DNA of 64,000 bases from Flavobacteriaceae bacterium PS02334 (GCA_029959295.1 JASCOH010000006.1:1-64000), one strand, 5' to 3'; counted from the first letter of the stretch, positions 42,699-51,738 are shown. Translations and numbers: made by a program. The notes: generated by a model from the letters alone, not told the origin.

Positions 42699-43136
42699 AT
42701 GAACGGTACATTAAATAAAGTGATTTTAATTGGGCATCTTGGCGACGAAGTCAAAATGCATTATTTTGAAGGTGGTAATTGCATCGGAAGATTTCCTTTG
42801 GCTACCAACGAAATTTACATTAACAAACAGACGAATGAGAAAATTGCGTCTACAGAATGGCACAATCTTGTTGTAAGAAATAAGGCTGCTGAAATCTGTG
42901 AAAAATACTTGTCAAAAGGCGATAAGATTTATGTTGAAGGAAGAATAAAATCCCGTCAATGGCAGACTGAAGAAGGTGTTACAAAATATACAACTGAGAT
43001 TCAAGTTACTGAATTTACTTTTCTTACAACTAAGAAAGATATTGATTCAGGAAAACACGGTTCTTCAGTAGATGCAAAAACTGCAAATTTTGACAGCAAT
43101 TCTTCTGACAGCTCAAAAGACGATTTCCAATATTAA
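42699..43136 (+). CDS. ssb: single-stranded DNA-binding protein
   Basis: 145 aa. OB-fold: MNGTLNKVILIGHLGDEVKM, FPLATNEIYIN, TEWHNLVVRNKAAEICEKYLSKGDKIYVEGRI. Disordered Ser/Asp-rich tail ending KDDFQY, which differs from the E. coli DDDIPF end but keeps acidic residues before an aromatic. An in-frame ATG at 42621 is rejected since it overlaps the mutY end and precedes the -7 box. gldD follows after 4 bp. Confidence 0.93.
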   Translation: MNGTLNKVILIGHLGDEVKMHYFEGGNCIGRFPLATNEIYINKQTNEKIASTEWHNLVVRNKAAEICEKYLSKGDKIYVEGRIKSRQWQTEEGVTKYTTEIQVTEFTFLTTKKDIDSGKHGSSVDAKTANFDSNSSDSSKDDFQY

Positions 43137-43140
43137 TTAA

Positions 43141-43707
43141 ATGAGCAGAAAAATCATTGCGGCTTTTGCATGCGGTTTGATTTTTGCGTCTATCGGAAGT
43201 TGCAAGGACGAAACAATTCCAAAGCCGACCGGAATGTTGCGGCTTGAATATCCAAAGCCGGAATATGCCAGCTTTGAGAATAACTGTCCTTTTACTTTTG
43301 ATATGAATGAAGAAGCCGTGATTTCTGACAAAGGAAATTGCAGTTTCACGATTACCTATCCAAAGATGAAGGCAACGATTTATCTTACTTACAAGCCAGT
43401 TAAAAACGATATCGAGGCACATCTTCGTGACGCGCAAAAGCTGACTTATAAGCATACGATTAAAGCTGATGATATTGTAGAACAGCCGTTTGTCAATCAA
43501 AAAGATAAAGTATATGGCATGTTTTATAAAGTTGGAGGAAATGCTGCCACGAATTCACAATTTTATGTGACTGACAGCACAAGGCATTTTATCACGGGTT
43601 CTGCTTATTTTTATGCAAAGCCTAATTTTGATTCGATCATGCCTGCTTCCAATTATGTCAAAAATGATATGCAAGTGATTATGGAAAGCTTGCGCTGGAA
43701 AAAATAA
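43141..43707 (+). CDS. gldD: gliding motility lipoprotein GldD
   Basis: 188 aa. Lipobox ASIGSC with lipidated Cys21, then the GldD-specific KPTGMLRLEYPKPEYASFENNCPFTFDMN. GldD is needed for gliding and T9SS function in Flavobacterium johnsoniae. It starts 4 bp after ssb. In F. johnsoniae gldE, encoding a CBS-domain membrane protein, is adjacent upstream of gldD; here ssb occupies that place. A bidirectional terminator follows at 43714-43744. Confidence 0.93.
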   Translation: MSRKIIAAFACGLIFASIGSCKDETIPKPTGMLRLEYPKPEYASFENNCPFTFDMNEEAVISDKGNCSFTITYPKMKATIYLTYKPVKNDIEAHLRDAQKLTYKHTIKADDIVEQPFVNQKDKVYGMFYKVGGNAATNSQFYVTDSTRHFITGSAYFYAKPNFDSIMPASNYVKNDMQVIMESLRWKK

Positions 43708-43713
43708 GTTATA

Positions 43714-43744
43714 AAAAAAGAGAACCAAATTGGTTCTCTTTTTT
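43714..43744. terminator. bidirectional terminator after gldD
   Basis: A stem of about 14 bp (43714-43728 with 43730-43744) flanked by A-run and T-run, between convergent genes. Confidence 0.88.
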
Positions 43745-43761
43745 ATTTAGTGTAAAACGGA

Positions 43762-44307
43762 TTAAGCGCTTTTAGATTTTTTCTCGTCAGCTGAACAAGA
43801 TTTTTTACCTGAGCAGCATCCCGGTTTTGCATCTTTTGATTTTTCATCATGGCAAGAAGCTTTTTTGTCGCCTTTTTTATCTTTTTCTTTTTCCTTCTCT
43901 TTTTCTTTGTAAAGCATTGCTTTGTCAGCAGAAGATTTTACGTTTGAAACTTTATAAGTCTCTCCGCCGGCAACAGCTTCAACAGTTTCAACCAAAGTTT
44001 CTGGAGTCTGTTTTGCTGAATCGTAAGCTACAGTAGCTGTTTTTTTCTCGAAATCTACTTTTGCTTCTTGAACTCCGTCAAGGCTGGCCAATTTTTTCTC
44101 GATAGTTTTTGCACATCCAACAGCACAAGACATTCCGTCGATTGTGAAGCTTGCAGTTTGTAAATTTTCAGCAGTTACTTTTCCTGCTGTTGTATCTTTT
44201 GCAGTTTCAGTTGGTTCTCCAGCTTCTGTTGCTTTTGTTTCATTTTTGCAACTCACGAACATCACGCCTGAAAGAGCAAGAACTAATAATGATTTAGAAA
44301 AATTCAT
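43762..44307 (-). CDS. HMA-domain lipoprotein with Cys/Lys-rich metal-binding tail
   Basis: 181 aa from the ATG at 44307. An in-frame upstream ATG is rejected because it has no signal. The lipobox is VMFVSC, Cys20. An HMA fold is visible at about 52-120 (ASFTIDGMSCAVGCAKTIEKKLASLDGVQEAKVDFEKKTATVAYD). The metal site is spaced C-x3-C (MSCAVGC) rather than the usual C-x2-C. The C-terminal 55 residues are repeats of Lys-Glu followed by clustered Cys (ASCHDEK, GCCSGKKSC), which could bind several Cu or Zn ions. It is a periplasm-facing lipoprotein. I infer heavy-metal binding; no transporter is next to it. Confidence 0.8.
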   Translation of the reverse strand: MNFSKSLLVLALSGVMFVSCKNETKATEAGEPTETAKDTTAGKVTAENLQTASFTIDGMSCAVGCAKTIEKKLASLDGVQEAKVDFEKKTATVAYDSAKQTPETLVETVEAVAGGETYKVSNVKSSADKAMLYKEKEKEKEKDKKGDKKASCHDEKSKDAKPGCCSGKKSCSADEKKSKSA

Positions 44308-44425
44308 AGTATTATAATTTATTTGAATTAACAATTCCTTTGAGCTATAAAGGTTTACAAAATTAATGAAAAAAGAAACCAAAAATTCATTTAAATAATA
44401 GAATTTTGGACTTCAAAAATAATTT

Positions 44426-45292
44426 ATGAAAGCAGTACAATCCAAATGGATTTTCTTGATTGTTCTTTCCTTGATTTGGGGAAGTTCTTTTATTCTTATC
44501 AAAAAAGGATTGGTTGGCTTGAGTCCGTTTCAATTAGGTTCGTTGCGAATCATTTTTGCGGCGACTTTTCTTTTGATCATAGGATTTAAAAGCTTGACAA
44601 AAATAAAGCAGCACCAATGGAAATTTATTGCGCTGACTGCTTTCATGGGAACTTTTTTTCCGGCGTATCTTTTTTCAATTGCTCAAAAACACATTGACAG
44701 TTCGATTAATGCGATTCTGAATTCCTTGACACCATTGGGAACTTTAATTATCGGAGCTACAATTTTTGGATTGACTTTTCAAAGAAGGCAGTTTTTTGGC
44801 GTAATAATCGGTCTTTGCGGAAGCGCATTGTTGATTTTAAATGGTGCGGCAAACCATCCGGGACAGAATTATTATTATGCAATTTTATCGATTATTGCGG
44901 CAATGTGTTATGCAGTAAATGTAAATCTAATTAAAAAATATCTTTCCGATTTGAGTCCGTTGAGTATTACAACAGGAAATTTTGCGGTTTTGTTAATTCC
45001 GGCGCTGGTTATTTTGAGCTGTACTGATTTCTTTGAAGTTGCGCATTTGCCTGAAGTGAAAACTTCGATGCTTTTTATTGGCATTCTGGCCATTATGGGA
45101 ACTTGCGTTGCAAATATTTTATACTTTAAATTAATCCAGATTTCTTCGCCGATTTTTGCTTCTTCTGTAAATTATATGTTGCCGGTTGTTGCTTTTTTCT
45201 GGGGGATGCTTGATGGGGAGATGCTTTCGCCTTTTCAGTTTTTAGGAGCTTTGATTGTTTTGGTCGGCGTTTATTTGTCGGCTAGAAAATAA
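44426..45292 (+). CDS. EamA/DMT-family transporter
   Basis: 288 aa with ten hydrophobic helices in two five-helix EamA repeats (first SLIWGSSFILIKKGL, second AAMCYAVNVNLIKKYL). Belongs to the drug/metabolite transporter superfamily; exports of amino acids or small metabolites are typical, but the substrate cannot be read from sequence. Its stop overlaps the end of the convergent 101-aa gene by 11 bp. Confidence 0.88.
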   Translation: MKAVQSKWIFLIVLSLIWGSSFILIKKGLVGLSPFQLGSLRIIFAATFLLIIGFKSLTKIKQHQWKFIALTAFMGTFFPAYLFSIAQKHIDSSINAILNSLTPLGTLIIGATIFGLTFQRRQFFGVIIGLCGSALLILNGAANHPGQNYYYAILSIIAAMCYAVNVNLIKKYLSDLSPLSITTGNFAVLLIPALVILSCTDFFEVAHLPEVKTSMLFIGILAIMGTCVANILYFKLIQISSPIFASSVNYMLPVVAFFWGMLDGEMLSPFQFLGALIVLVGVYLSARK

Positions 45293-45587
45293 ATTTAAAA
45301 AAATCCTGAAGCAATTCAGGATTTTTAAGTAGTTTGAATAAGCATCGCCTGCTTTTTTTGATTTGAGTCAATTGTCCTTGTGTGCCACTCAATAATTTGT
45401 GATAAGTTCTTTTGAAAACTTCATCATTTGCCAAAGTATTTTCAAGTTCTGGGATTGACATTTCGCAGAGTTCTTGCATTTTGTCTTCGAGTTTGCTTAA
45501 AAACAGAAACCAGCGTTCTTGAATTTCTTTGCATTCAAAAATCCAATCTGGAGTTTCGGAATTTTGTTTTGATTGGAAAAAACTCAT
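45282..45587 (-). CDS. hypothetical 101-aa protein
   Basis: 101 aa, largely helical and charged, with no signal peptide or known motif (WIFECKEIQERWFLFLSKLEDKMQELC; LKNPELLQDFFKFIF). The last codons run through a hairpin at 45299-45326 that also serves as a terminator for the convergent EamA gene. The start ATG overlaps the stop of a 29-codon open frame just upstream (ATGA), consistent with translational coupling. Some chance remains that this is a non-functional frame. Confidence 0.6.
   Translation of the reverse strand: MSFFQSKQNSETPDWIFECKEIQERWFLFLSKLEDKMQELCEMSIPELENTLANDEVFKRTYHKLLSGTQGQLTQIKKSRRCLFKLLKNPELLQDFFKFIF
45299..45326 (+). terminator. terminator of the EamA gene, inside the opposite gene's end
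   Basis: A 12-bp perfect stem (45299-45310 with 45315-45326), four-base loop and T-run. It starts seven bases after the EamA stop and lies within the coding end of the 101-aa minus-strand gene. Confidence 0.85.
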
Positions 45588-45673
45588 CTTGAATTGTCTT
45601 CAGCAAATTTCCACATCAGCAAATTTAGATCTGGCGTGATTGCTTCCATAATTTTTATGAAGGGAAGTTTCAT
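45584..45673 (-). CDS. possible 29-aa small protein coupled to the 101-aa gene
   Basis: ATG at 45673, MKLPFIKIMEAITPDLNLLM then WKFAEDNSR, stop overlapping the next gene's ATG in ATGA. It could be a small protein, a leader, or the N-terminal part of the 101-aa protein separated by a frameshift. Confidence 0.3.
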   Translation of the reverse strand: MKLPFIKIMEAITPDLNLLMWKFAEDNSR

Positions 45674-45754
45674 GTAAAATTGATTTTAAAAGTAAAATTA
45701 TCACCCGAATTCCTATCAATAAATAAGGAATTCGAGCAATGAAAATCATAGAAA

Positions 45755-46078
45755 TTAATCTAAAAAGGCAAATTTGTTTTCAAACATTTTTCCAATTACA
45801 GGAATCGGAGTTTCTTTTTCATTCAATGCATTTATAATTCCCAAGATCATGAAAATCAAAAATGCATAGCCAACTAATCCTAAAAAGGCAAGAGAAGGAA
45901 CGATGCTTGCAATTACTGTAAAAGCAATATTAAAAATTAATGCAACGATAAAAATTCCTAAGCCTTGTTTTAAATGATATGATACCAATGATTCGCGTTT
46001 GTCTTTTGAAGAAAAGTAAGCTATTAACCAGCCGATGATTGTTACATAAGAAATGATAGAAAGTGTTTTTTTGTCCAT
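45755..46078 (-). CDS. DUF4870-type small membrane protein
   Basis: 107 aa from the ATG at 46078; an in-frame ATG 21 codons upstream lacks support. Three hydrophobic helices (LSIISYVTIIGWLIAYF; LGIFIVALIFNIAFTVIASI; GYAFLIFMILGIINALN) with the DUF4870 features RESLVSYHLKQGLGIF and NEKETPIPVIGKMFENKF. Function unknown. Single gene. Confidence 0.85.
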   Translation of the reverse strand: MDKKTLSIISYVTIIGWLIAYFSSKDKRESLVSYHLKQGLGIFIVALIFNIAFTVIASIVPSLAFLGLVGYAFLIFMILGIINALNEKETPIPVIGKMFENKFAFLD

Positions 46079-46217
46079 GGTTTTTAAGTTTATATTTATT
46101 GGGCAAATGTACTTTCTAAATGATTTTAACTTTAAAAGCATGCGTCTACAAAGTGTCTACAAGTTTAAAAGTCACTGTTTGTTAGTGTTTTGTGAGCTGT
46201 TGTTGTTTGTGTATAAA

Positions 46218-48026
46218 TTAAACTGCACAACTTTTTATAAATTCTAACAAGTCTTCTTGCTCTGAAAGTTGTAGTTTTTGCTTAATTCTATAGCGTGTCA
46301 TGCGAACGCTTTTGGGTTCAATGTTTAGTTTTTTTGCAATTTCTTTGGTTTCAATTCCAGTCAAAAAATAAGCGCAATATTTTAAGTCAAGAGAAGTCAA
46401 AGTGTGGTTCGACTTTAATTGCAATTGATAAAAAAATGTGGGATAAGCTTCTGTAATTTGTTTTTTATTAAGTTCAAAACTTTCATCAGCTTGAAGATTT
46501 TCGTTGATGATTCTAGAAATTGATTTGTTGTCAGTGCTATTTTTTACGGTTGTAAGCAAGTTATTTTTTTCTTCAATTTGCAATAAACTGTTCATCAATT
46601 GCTGATCAGATTTATTTTTTTGCTCAACCATCATATTTTTTTCAAGCAATGTTTTCTGGATTTCTTTTTCTCTCAATTTTGCCAAAAGTTCAGAAGCCAA
46701 TTGCTTTTCATTCATCAGATTTTCTTTGGTTTTATAAAATCTAAAAAATAAAATAATCAGTACGGAAACCGTGATAAATAATCCTAGAATAATCCAGAAA
46801 AGATACGTTTTCAGCTTGTTTTCTTCTTCTAAGGTTTTGATTTTGATCTCTTTCTTTTCGCTTTCATATTTTTCTTCGGCGACGACAACTTCTTTTGCGG
46901 TTACTTCGTTGAAATGCAAGCTTAAATACTCTGATTTTAGTTCGGAATATTTTTTATAATTCGCAAAATCATTTGTTTTAGAATAGCAATTGGTGAGTGA
47001 AATGCAGAAGTCAGAAGCGAGCCTGTAGCTTTTGTTTGAAACGGAAAGTTGCAATCCTTTTTTGAAATTCTCGATTGCTTTTTTGAATTCATTTTCAGAG
47101 AAATAATATTCGCCTCTTAAGCCAATTGCGTTATTCATGGCTGCAAAACTGTTTAGTTCTTCACCATATTTTTCTGCGAGTTCTAAAGATTGCAGAAATT
47201 CTGTTTTGTTTTTTTTTATGTTGTCAATACTGTAGGCGTTCGCCAGATTGATGTAGACGTAAGAAAGCTGTTTGATGAAAATAATTTCAGGCTTGTTTTT
47301 TTCTACATAGGTTTTCGTTTCTTTATAAATTTGAATTGTGCTATCCAAGTATTTTTTGTTTTCTGTTTTTTGAAACATTCCGGTGAAGTAACCACCGTAA
47401 ATCAGATTTGAAAAGATTTTGGAATCAAAAGTATTTGATTTTTTAGCAAAAATTTTTGACTTTTCGGCATATTTTTTCATAAAATCAAACTTGGTCAATT
47501 CACCATAAACGCCAGCAATATTGTAGCATAATTTTGTGGCTTCTGTATAATCTTTGACTTCTTCTGCAATTTCAAGTCCTTTGAAATAATATTCGAGTGA
47601 TTTGGCATTTCCGTTTTCTGAGATGCCGAGAATGCAGTAAATATCAGCTGTATTTGCCGTTCTCTTTAATTTTGGAAGTAAGAGGGCAACTTTGTTATTT
47701 AAAGTTTTTTGCTTTTTATAAAGCCCGAATTTTCCTGATGCGAAGGCTTTTTTGGTTAAGATTAAAGCGGTTAAATCGTTGCTGTTTTCTTTTTTTGCTA
47801 AAATTTCAGCTTGGTCAAAATAAGAAAGTGCTTTTGTGCTGTCAGTGTAATAAAAACCGAGCTTGCAGAGCATGTCGATTTTCTTTAGATTGTCTTTTTC
47901 AAGAATTGTGCGTTTGGCAAAATCGTCATATTTCGTTTGGGAGAAGGAGTAAGCTGTAAAAAAACAAATCAAAAGAAAAATAGATTTGAAACTATAAGAA
48001 TTCTCGAGGAAGTTAGTTTTGTACAT
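46218..48026 (-). CDS. TPR-containing membrane-anchored HTH (LuxR-type) regulator
   Basis: 602 aa. An N-terminal signal/anchor (about 14-30), a TPR array (about 35-370), one transmembrane helix (about 405-425, LFWIILGLFITVSVLIILFF), a coiled coil (about 430-510) and a C-terminal HTH of LuxR/GerE type (SLDLKYCAYFLTGIETKEIAKKLNIEPKSVRMTRYRIKQKL). The layout is parallel to the AraC-type protein at 1201-2955, with a different DNA-binding domain. A Bacteroidota one-component sensor architecture; the signal and targets are unknown. Confidence 0.86.
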   Translation of the reverse strand: MYKTNFLENSYSFKSIFLLICFFTAYSFSQTKYDDFAKRTILEKDNLKKIDMLCKLGFYYTDSTKALSYFDQAEILAKKENSNDLTALILTKKAFASGKFGLYKKQKTLNNKVALLLPKLKRTANTADIYCILGISENGNAKSLEYYFKGLEIAEEVKDYTEATKLCYNIAGVYGELTKFDFMKKYAEKSKIFAKKSNTFDSKIFSNLIYGGYFTGMFQKTENKKYLDSTIQIYKETKTYVEKNKPEIIFIKQLSYVYINLANAYSIDNIKKNKTEFLQSLELAEKYGEELNSFAAMNNAIGLRGEYYFSENEFKKAIENFKKGLQLSVSNKSYRLASDFCISLTNCYSKTNDFANYKKYSELKSEYLSLHFNEVTAKEVVVAEEKYESEKKEIKIKTLEEENKLKTYLFWIILGLFITVSVLIILFFRFYKTKENLMNEKQLASELLAKLREKEIQKTLLEKNMMVEQKNKSDQQLMNSLLQIEEKNNLLTTVKNSTDNKSISRIINENLQADESFELNKKQITEAYPTFFYQLQLKSNHTLTSLDLKYCAYFLTGIETKEIAKKLNIEPKSVRMTRYRIKQKLQLSEQEDLLEFIKSCAV

Positions 48027-48353
48027 ATTTTGAATGGCTAATAATTGGTTTCAAATTTACTCTTTTTTGCATATTTTATATTGATTTCTACAATTTATTC
48101 ATAAGGCTTTTCGGTTGCGATTTGAAAGGTTTCTAAAAATAATGAAGTCTGTCGCTAGCCCTGATGCTGTGATTGTTTGAACTCTTGAACCTGCGGCCAA
48201 GCAGGTTTAAAGCGAGTCACTGCAGCAGGAGAAAAGTTTAAAAAAATACAAATGTTTCGCTTCAAAAAAAATGAAAAATCTTGTAATTGAGGTTTGCTGT
48301 AAATAAAAAAGACTGCCATTTCTGACAGTCTTTAATTTTGAATTCTTTATTTC
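48027..48353. other. 327-bp intergenic region with hairpin element
   Basis: No gene seen. It holds a 7-bp hairpin (48188-48194 with 48201-48207) inside a locally GC-richer stretch (about 48145-48240, beginning gctagccctgatgctgtgat). It also holds the terminator of the M16 gene (48307-48332). Confidence 0.6.
48307..48332 (-). terminator. terminator of the M16 protease pair
   Basis: An 8-bp core stem (48307-48314 with 48325-48332) plus partial pairing inside, followed on the minus strand by TTTTTT. It starts about 20 bp after the stop. Confidence 0.8.
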
Positions 48354-50399
48354 TTAGATTTTGAAATCTGCGTCAGTAACGCCTTCGTTGATTTTCACGC
48401 TTGTCGTGTTCAATTCAATTTCGATTCCAACGTTAAGTACCGTTTTGTAAGGAACTTTCACGCCTTTCACATCTTTGTAGTCAGAGAAAGTAATCACTTG
48501 CGTCATTTGTTTGCCTTGAACTTCTTCCGTTTCTGATTGTGCAATTTTGAAGCCGGTTGTTGTGTCGTAATAAAGCGTTTTTTGTCCGTCTTTCACTGCG
48601 TAAGCTTCTTTGCCGTCGATTGACTCGATGCCAGTTAAAACAACTCCTGGTTTTGAAGCCAAAGTTAATTCTGGGAAAGGAGTTGCGTAAAATTTCACGT
48701 CAGCGATTTTTGCAGCATCATAATCTGTTTTTTGTCCTTGAGCAGACTCGTATCCTTTAGTTCCGTCAAAAACATCTTTGCTTAAAGTTTGTCCCATTCC
48801 GGTAACTTCGTCTAATTTTTTACCAGCAGAAGTAGATTTTCTAACCATAGTAACGTCAATTCCTTGAACTTTTCCGGTCATTGTTGCGAAAACTGATTTT
48901 ACTGCTTTTGCATTTTTCTCTCCGCCAACAGCTTTGATGTACGAATCAAGAACTGTTTTTGTAGTTACGCCAGCAGGAATTGCTTTTTTAGCCACTGGTT
49001 TTTCAACTGGATTTCCGAATTTGTCAAAATAGAACATTGGAATTCCAAGTTTTTCAAGACCAGGCAGAACTTCGCTTCCTTTTCCTGTGATCATGATTCT
49101 TGTGTTGTCAGCAAGGAAATATTTGTTAGCTACTCTTTGGATATCTTCAGCTGTAACTGCGTTGATATTTTTGATATAGTTTTCGTAGAAATCAGCTGGA
49201 AGGCCTTGTGTTTGTGCTAATAAAGCATAACGAGCTACAGTTCCAGGTTTTTGGATTTGCATTACGAAGTTTCCAACATAACCCGCTTTTACGTTTTTCA
49301 ACATTTCGTCAGTTACTCTTTCAGTTCTGATTTTTTTCAATTCTTTGAAGAATTCAACTACAGCGCTATCAGTTACTGCATTTCTAACTTGTGTAGAAGA
49401 TTTGAATTTTCCAACATATTTGTCGCCGCGGATGCTTGAACGTGCTCCGTAAGTCCATCCGTGCGCTTCTCTCAAGTTCATGTTAAGGTAGCTGTTGAAA
49501 TCGCCACCGATAACCTGATTTGCCAAAAGTGCTGCGAAATAATCTTTATCCGTCATTTTCAAATTTGAAACATTCACCAAAGAAATCTCAGACTGAACTG
49601 CGTTCGGCATGTCTACGAAGTTGATTTGGCTGTATTGAACATCTTTTGGATCTGAATAAGAAACTGCAGGAGCAGTCGCTGATTTCCATGAACCAAAAGA
49701 TTGTTCTACTGCTTTTTTCACATCTTTGAACTTCACGTCACCAATGATAACTAGGTAAGCATTTGAAGGAACAAAATAAGTCGTGTAGTTTTGAACTGCA
49801 TCAGCCAAAGTCACTTTGTTGATTGATTCTTCTGTCAGATATTCTCCACCTGGATGGTTTTTTCCGTAGAATAAAACGTTTTCAACTCTTCCTGCAACTG
49901 CAGCAACGCTTTTCTCTTGCGTTTTTAAGCTTTCGATTAATTTTGCTTTTTCTTTGTCTAATTCTTCTTGCGTGAAAACAGAATTTAAAGCTCCGTCAGC
50001 CATCAATTCAAGAATTCTTCCAGAATATTTTGAAAGTCCAGAAGCATTTGCTCCGTTTGAGCTGAACCCGATGCTTGCTCCTAAGAAGTCAATTTCTTCG
50101 TTGAAAACATCTTTTGACATTTTTTTAGTTCCGCTTCCAATCAATGCGCTTGTAATGTCGGCAACACCTTTTTTCTCGCCTTCAGCGTAAGGAGCGTTGT
50201 CTAAAGTCAAATTGTAAGAAACTCTTGGAAGCTTGTGGTTTTCAACAACCATTACTTTCAGTCCGTTTTTCAATTCAAAAGTTTGCGGTTTTCCGATATT
50301 GATTACCGGCGCTGGTCCTGGTTTTGGCTGTGGCCTGTCTTGTGCTTGCATAATTACTGTTAAAAACAAGCTTGATAAAATGAATATGGTTTTTTTCAT
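48354..50399 (-). CDS. M16-family protein, non-catalytic partner, with extra C-terminal domain
   Basis: 681 aa from the ATG at 50399, which heads a signal peptide (MKKTIFILSSLFLTVIMQAQ). It has the M16 fold (about 35-440, LKNGLKVMVVENHKLPRVSYNL). The zinc motif HxxEH is absent; the corresponding segment reads KKGVADITSALIGSGTKK. It therefore resembles the substrate-binding, inactive beta subunits of MPP-like proteases. Residues about 455-681 form a separate beta-rich domain (AKAVKSVFATMTGKVQGIDVTM; ESIDGKEAYAVKDGQKTLYYD) similar in style to outer-membrane-lipoprotein-sorting folds. It starts 10 bp after the active M16 gene; the two presumably form a periplasmic heterodimer. Confidence 0.85.
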   Translation of the reverse strand: MKKTIFILSSLFLTVIMQAQDRPQPKPGPAPVINIGKPQTFELKNGLKVMVVENHKLPRVSYNLTLDNAPYAEGEKKGVADITSALIGSGTKKMSKDVFNEEIDFLGASIGFSSNGANASGLSKYSGRILELMADGALNSVFTQEELDKEKAKLIESLKTQEKSVAAVAGRVENVLFYGKNHPGGEYLTEESINKVTLADAVQNYTTYFVPSNAYLVIIGDVKFKDVKKAVEQSFGSWKSATAPAVSYSDPKDVQYSQINFVDMPNAVQSEISLVNVSNLKMTDKDYFAALLANQVIGGDFNSYLNMNLREAHGWTYGARSSIRGDKYVGKFKSSTQVRNAVTDSAVVEFFKELKKIRTERVTDEMLKNVKAGYVGNFVMQIQKPGTVARYALLAQTQGLPADFYENYIKNINAVTAEDIQRVANKYFLADNTRIMITGKGSEVLPGLEKLGIPMFYFDKFGNPVEKPVAKKAIPAGVTTKTVLDSYIKAVGGEKNAKAVKSVFATMTGKVQGIDVTMVRKSTSAGKKLDEVTGMGQTLSKDVFDGTKGYESAQGQKTDYDAAKIADVKFYATPFPELTLASKPGVVLTGIESIDGKEAYAVKDGQKTLYYDTTTGFKIAQSETEEVQGKQMTQVITFSDYKDVKGVKVPYKTVLNVGIEIELNTTSVKINEGVTDADFKI

Positions 50400-50409
50400 G
50401 ATGTATATC

Positions 50410-51738
50410 TTAGTTTTGAGCTTTGTCTTTTGCTGGTACATAATCTAAAATCAATCTTTGGTTTGGGCTCAGGTATTTTTTTGCAACGTCTCTGATTTCC
50501 TCGCGAGTAATTGATTGGTAGATTTCATTTTCAGTGTTAATCAAGTTAACATCTCCGTAAAGCAAATAATAAGAAGCTAAGTTTTCTGCGATACCTTCAA
50601 CGCTTGCATTGCTGTTTACGTATTGATTTTCGAATGTGTTTTGTAATTTTTGGAAATCTTTTTCAGAAATCAATTCTGTTTGAAGTCTTGTTACTTCTTC
50701 GTCGATTTCTTTTGTAAGTCCTTCTAAAGTTGTTGGCGCCATTGGCAAACCATAGATGAAATAAACACCGTAGTCTTCTTGGCTATAGTTGAAAGCACCG
50801 ATTTCTAAAGCCATTTTCTTTTGGTCAACGATTTTTTTGTACAATCTAGAGCTTTTTCCATCGCTTAAAATAGAAGAAATCATATCAAGAACTTTAGCAT
50901 CGCGAGTTTTCATCGAAGGCGTTCTGTAAGCAGTTACCAACATCGGAAGCTGAATGTTTGGATCTTCATAAGTAGCTTTGATTGGCTGCGTAATAGGATC
51001 TTCAGTGAAAACAGTTTTCTTAAGATCAGTAGTTCCTTTTGGAATTGATCCGAAATATTGTTTTACCCATTTAATTGTAGTTGCATAATCAATATCTCCC
51101 GCAACCACAAGAACTGCGTTGTTCGGAACATAGAATTTTTTGTTGAAAGCCTGAAATTCTTCTAAAGTTGCAGCATCTAAATGTTCCATAGAACCAATCG
51201 GAGCCCAACGGTAAGGGTGTTTTTTAAACATATTTTGTTTCACCGCTGTAAAAAGATTTCCATAAGGCTGATTGTCAACACGAAGTCTTTTTTCTTCTTT
51301 AACTACTTCATTTTGAGTATCAACGCCAATTTGGTTGATTACCGGATGCATTAATCTTTCAGATTCCATCCACAAACCTAACTCTAAATTATTCGAAGGA
51401 AAAACCTCAAAATAGTAAGTTCTGTCGTCAGAAGTGTTTGCATTGTTAGTTCCTCCGTTTCCAGAAACAATTTTAAACCATTCTCCACGGCCGATATTTT
51501 TTGTTCCTTCAAATAAAAGGTGTTCAAAAAAGTGAGCAAAACCAGTTCTTTCTGGGTTTTCATCTTTTGCACCAACGTGATACATTACAGAAGTAATTAC
51601 AACTGGAGCCGATTTGTCTTGATGCAAAATAACATGAAGACCATTGTCAAGTGTGTATTCTTCAAAAGCTACTTTTTGAGCTGAAGCAACACTTCCGAGC
51701 ATGAGAACAGAACTCAAAGCCATTAATGATTTTTTCAT
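50410..51738 (-). CDS. M16-family zinc metalloprotease, catalytic subunit
   Basis: 442 aa with a signal peptide (to about residue 20). The inverted zinc motif HFFEH (His69, Glu72, His73) and the downstream Glu in NEVVKEEKRL make a complete active site. Periplasmic peptidase of the pitrilysin/MPP-alpha type, here with an inactive partner encoded 10 bp downstream. Substrates are probably short peptides or unfolded segments. Confidence 0.92.
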   Translation of the reverse strand: MKKSLMALSSVLMLGSVASAQKVAFEEYTLDNGLHVILHQDKSAPVVITSVMYHVGAKDENPERTGFAHFFEHLLFEGTKNIGRGEWFKIVSGNGGTNNANTSDDRTYYFEVFPSNNLELGLWMESERLMHPVINQIGVDTQNEVVKEEKRLRVDNQPYGNLFTAVKQNMFKKHPYRWAPIGSMEHLDAATLEEFQAFNKKFYVPNNAVLVVAGDIDYATTIKWVKQYFGSIPKGTTDLKKTVFTEDPITQPIKATYEDPNIQLPMLVTAYRTPSMKTRDAKVLDMISSILSDGKSSRLYKKIVDQKKMALEIGAFNYSQEDYGVYFIYGLPMAPTTLEGLTKEIDEEVTRLQTELISEKDFQKLQNTFENQYVNSNASVEGIAENLASYYLLYGDVNLINTENEIYQSITREEIRDVAKKYLSPNQRLILDYVPAKDKAQN

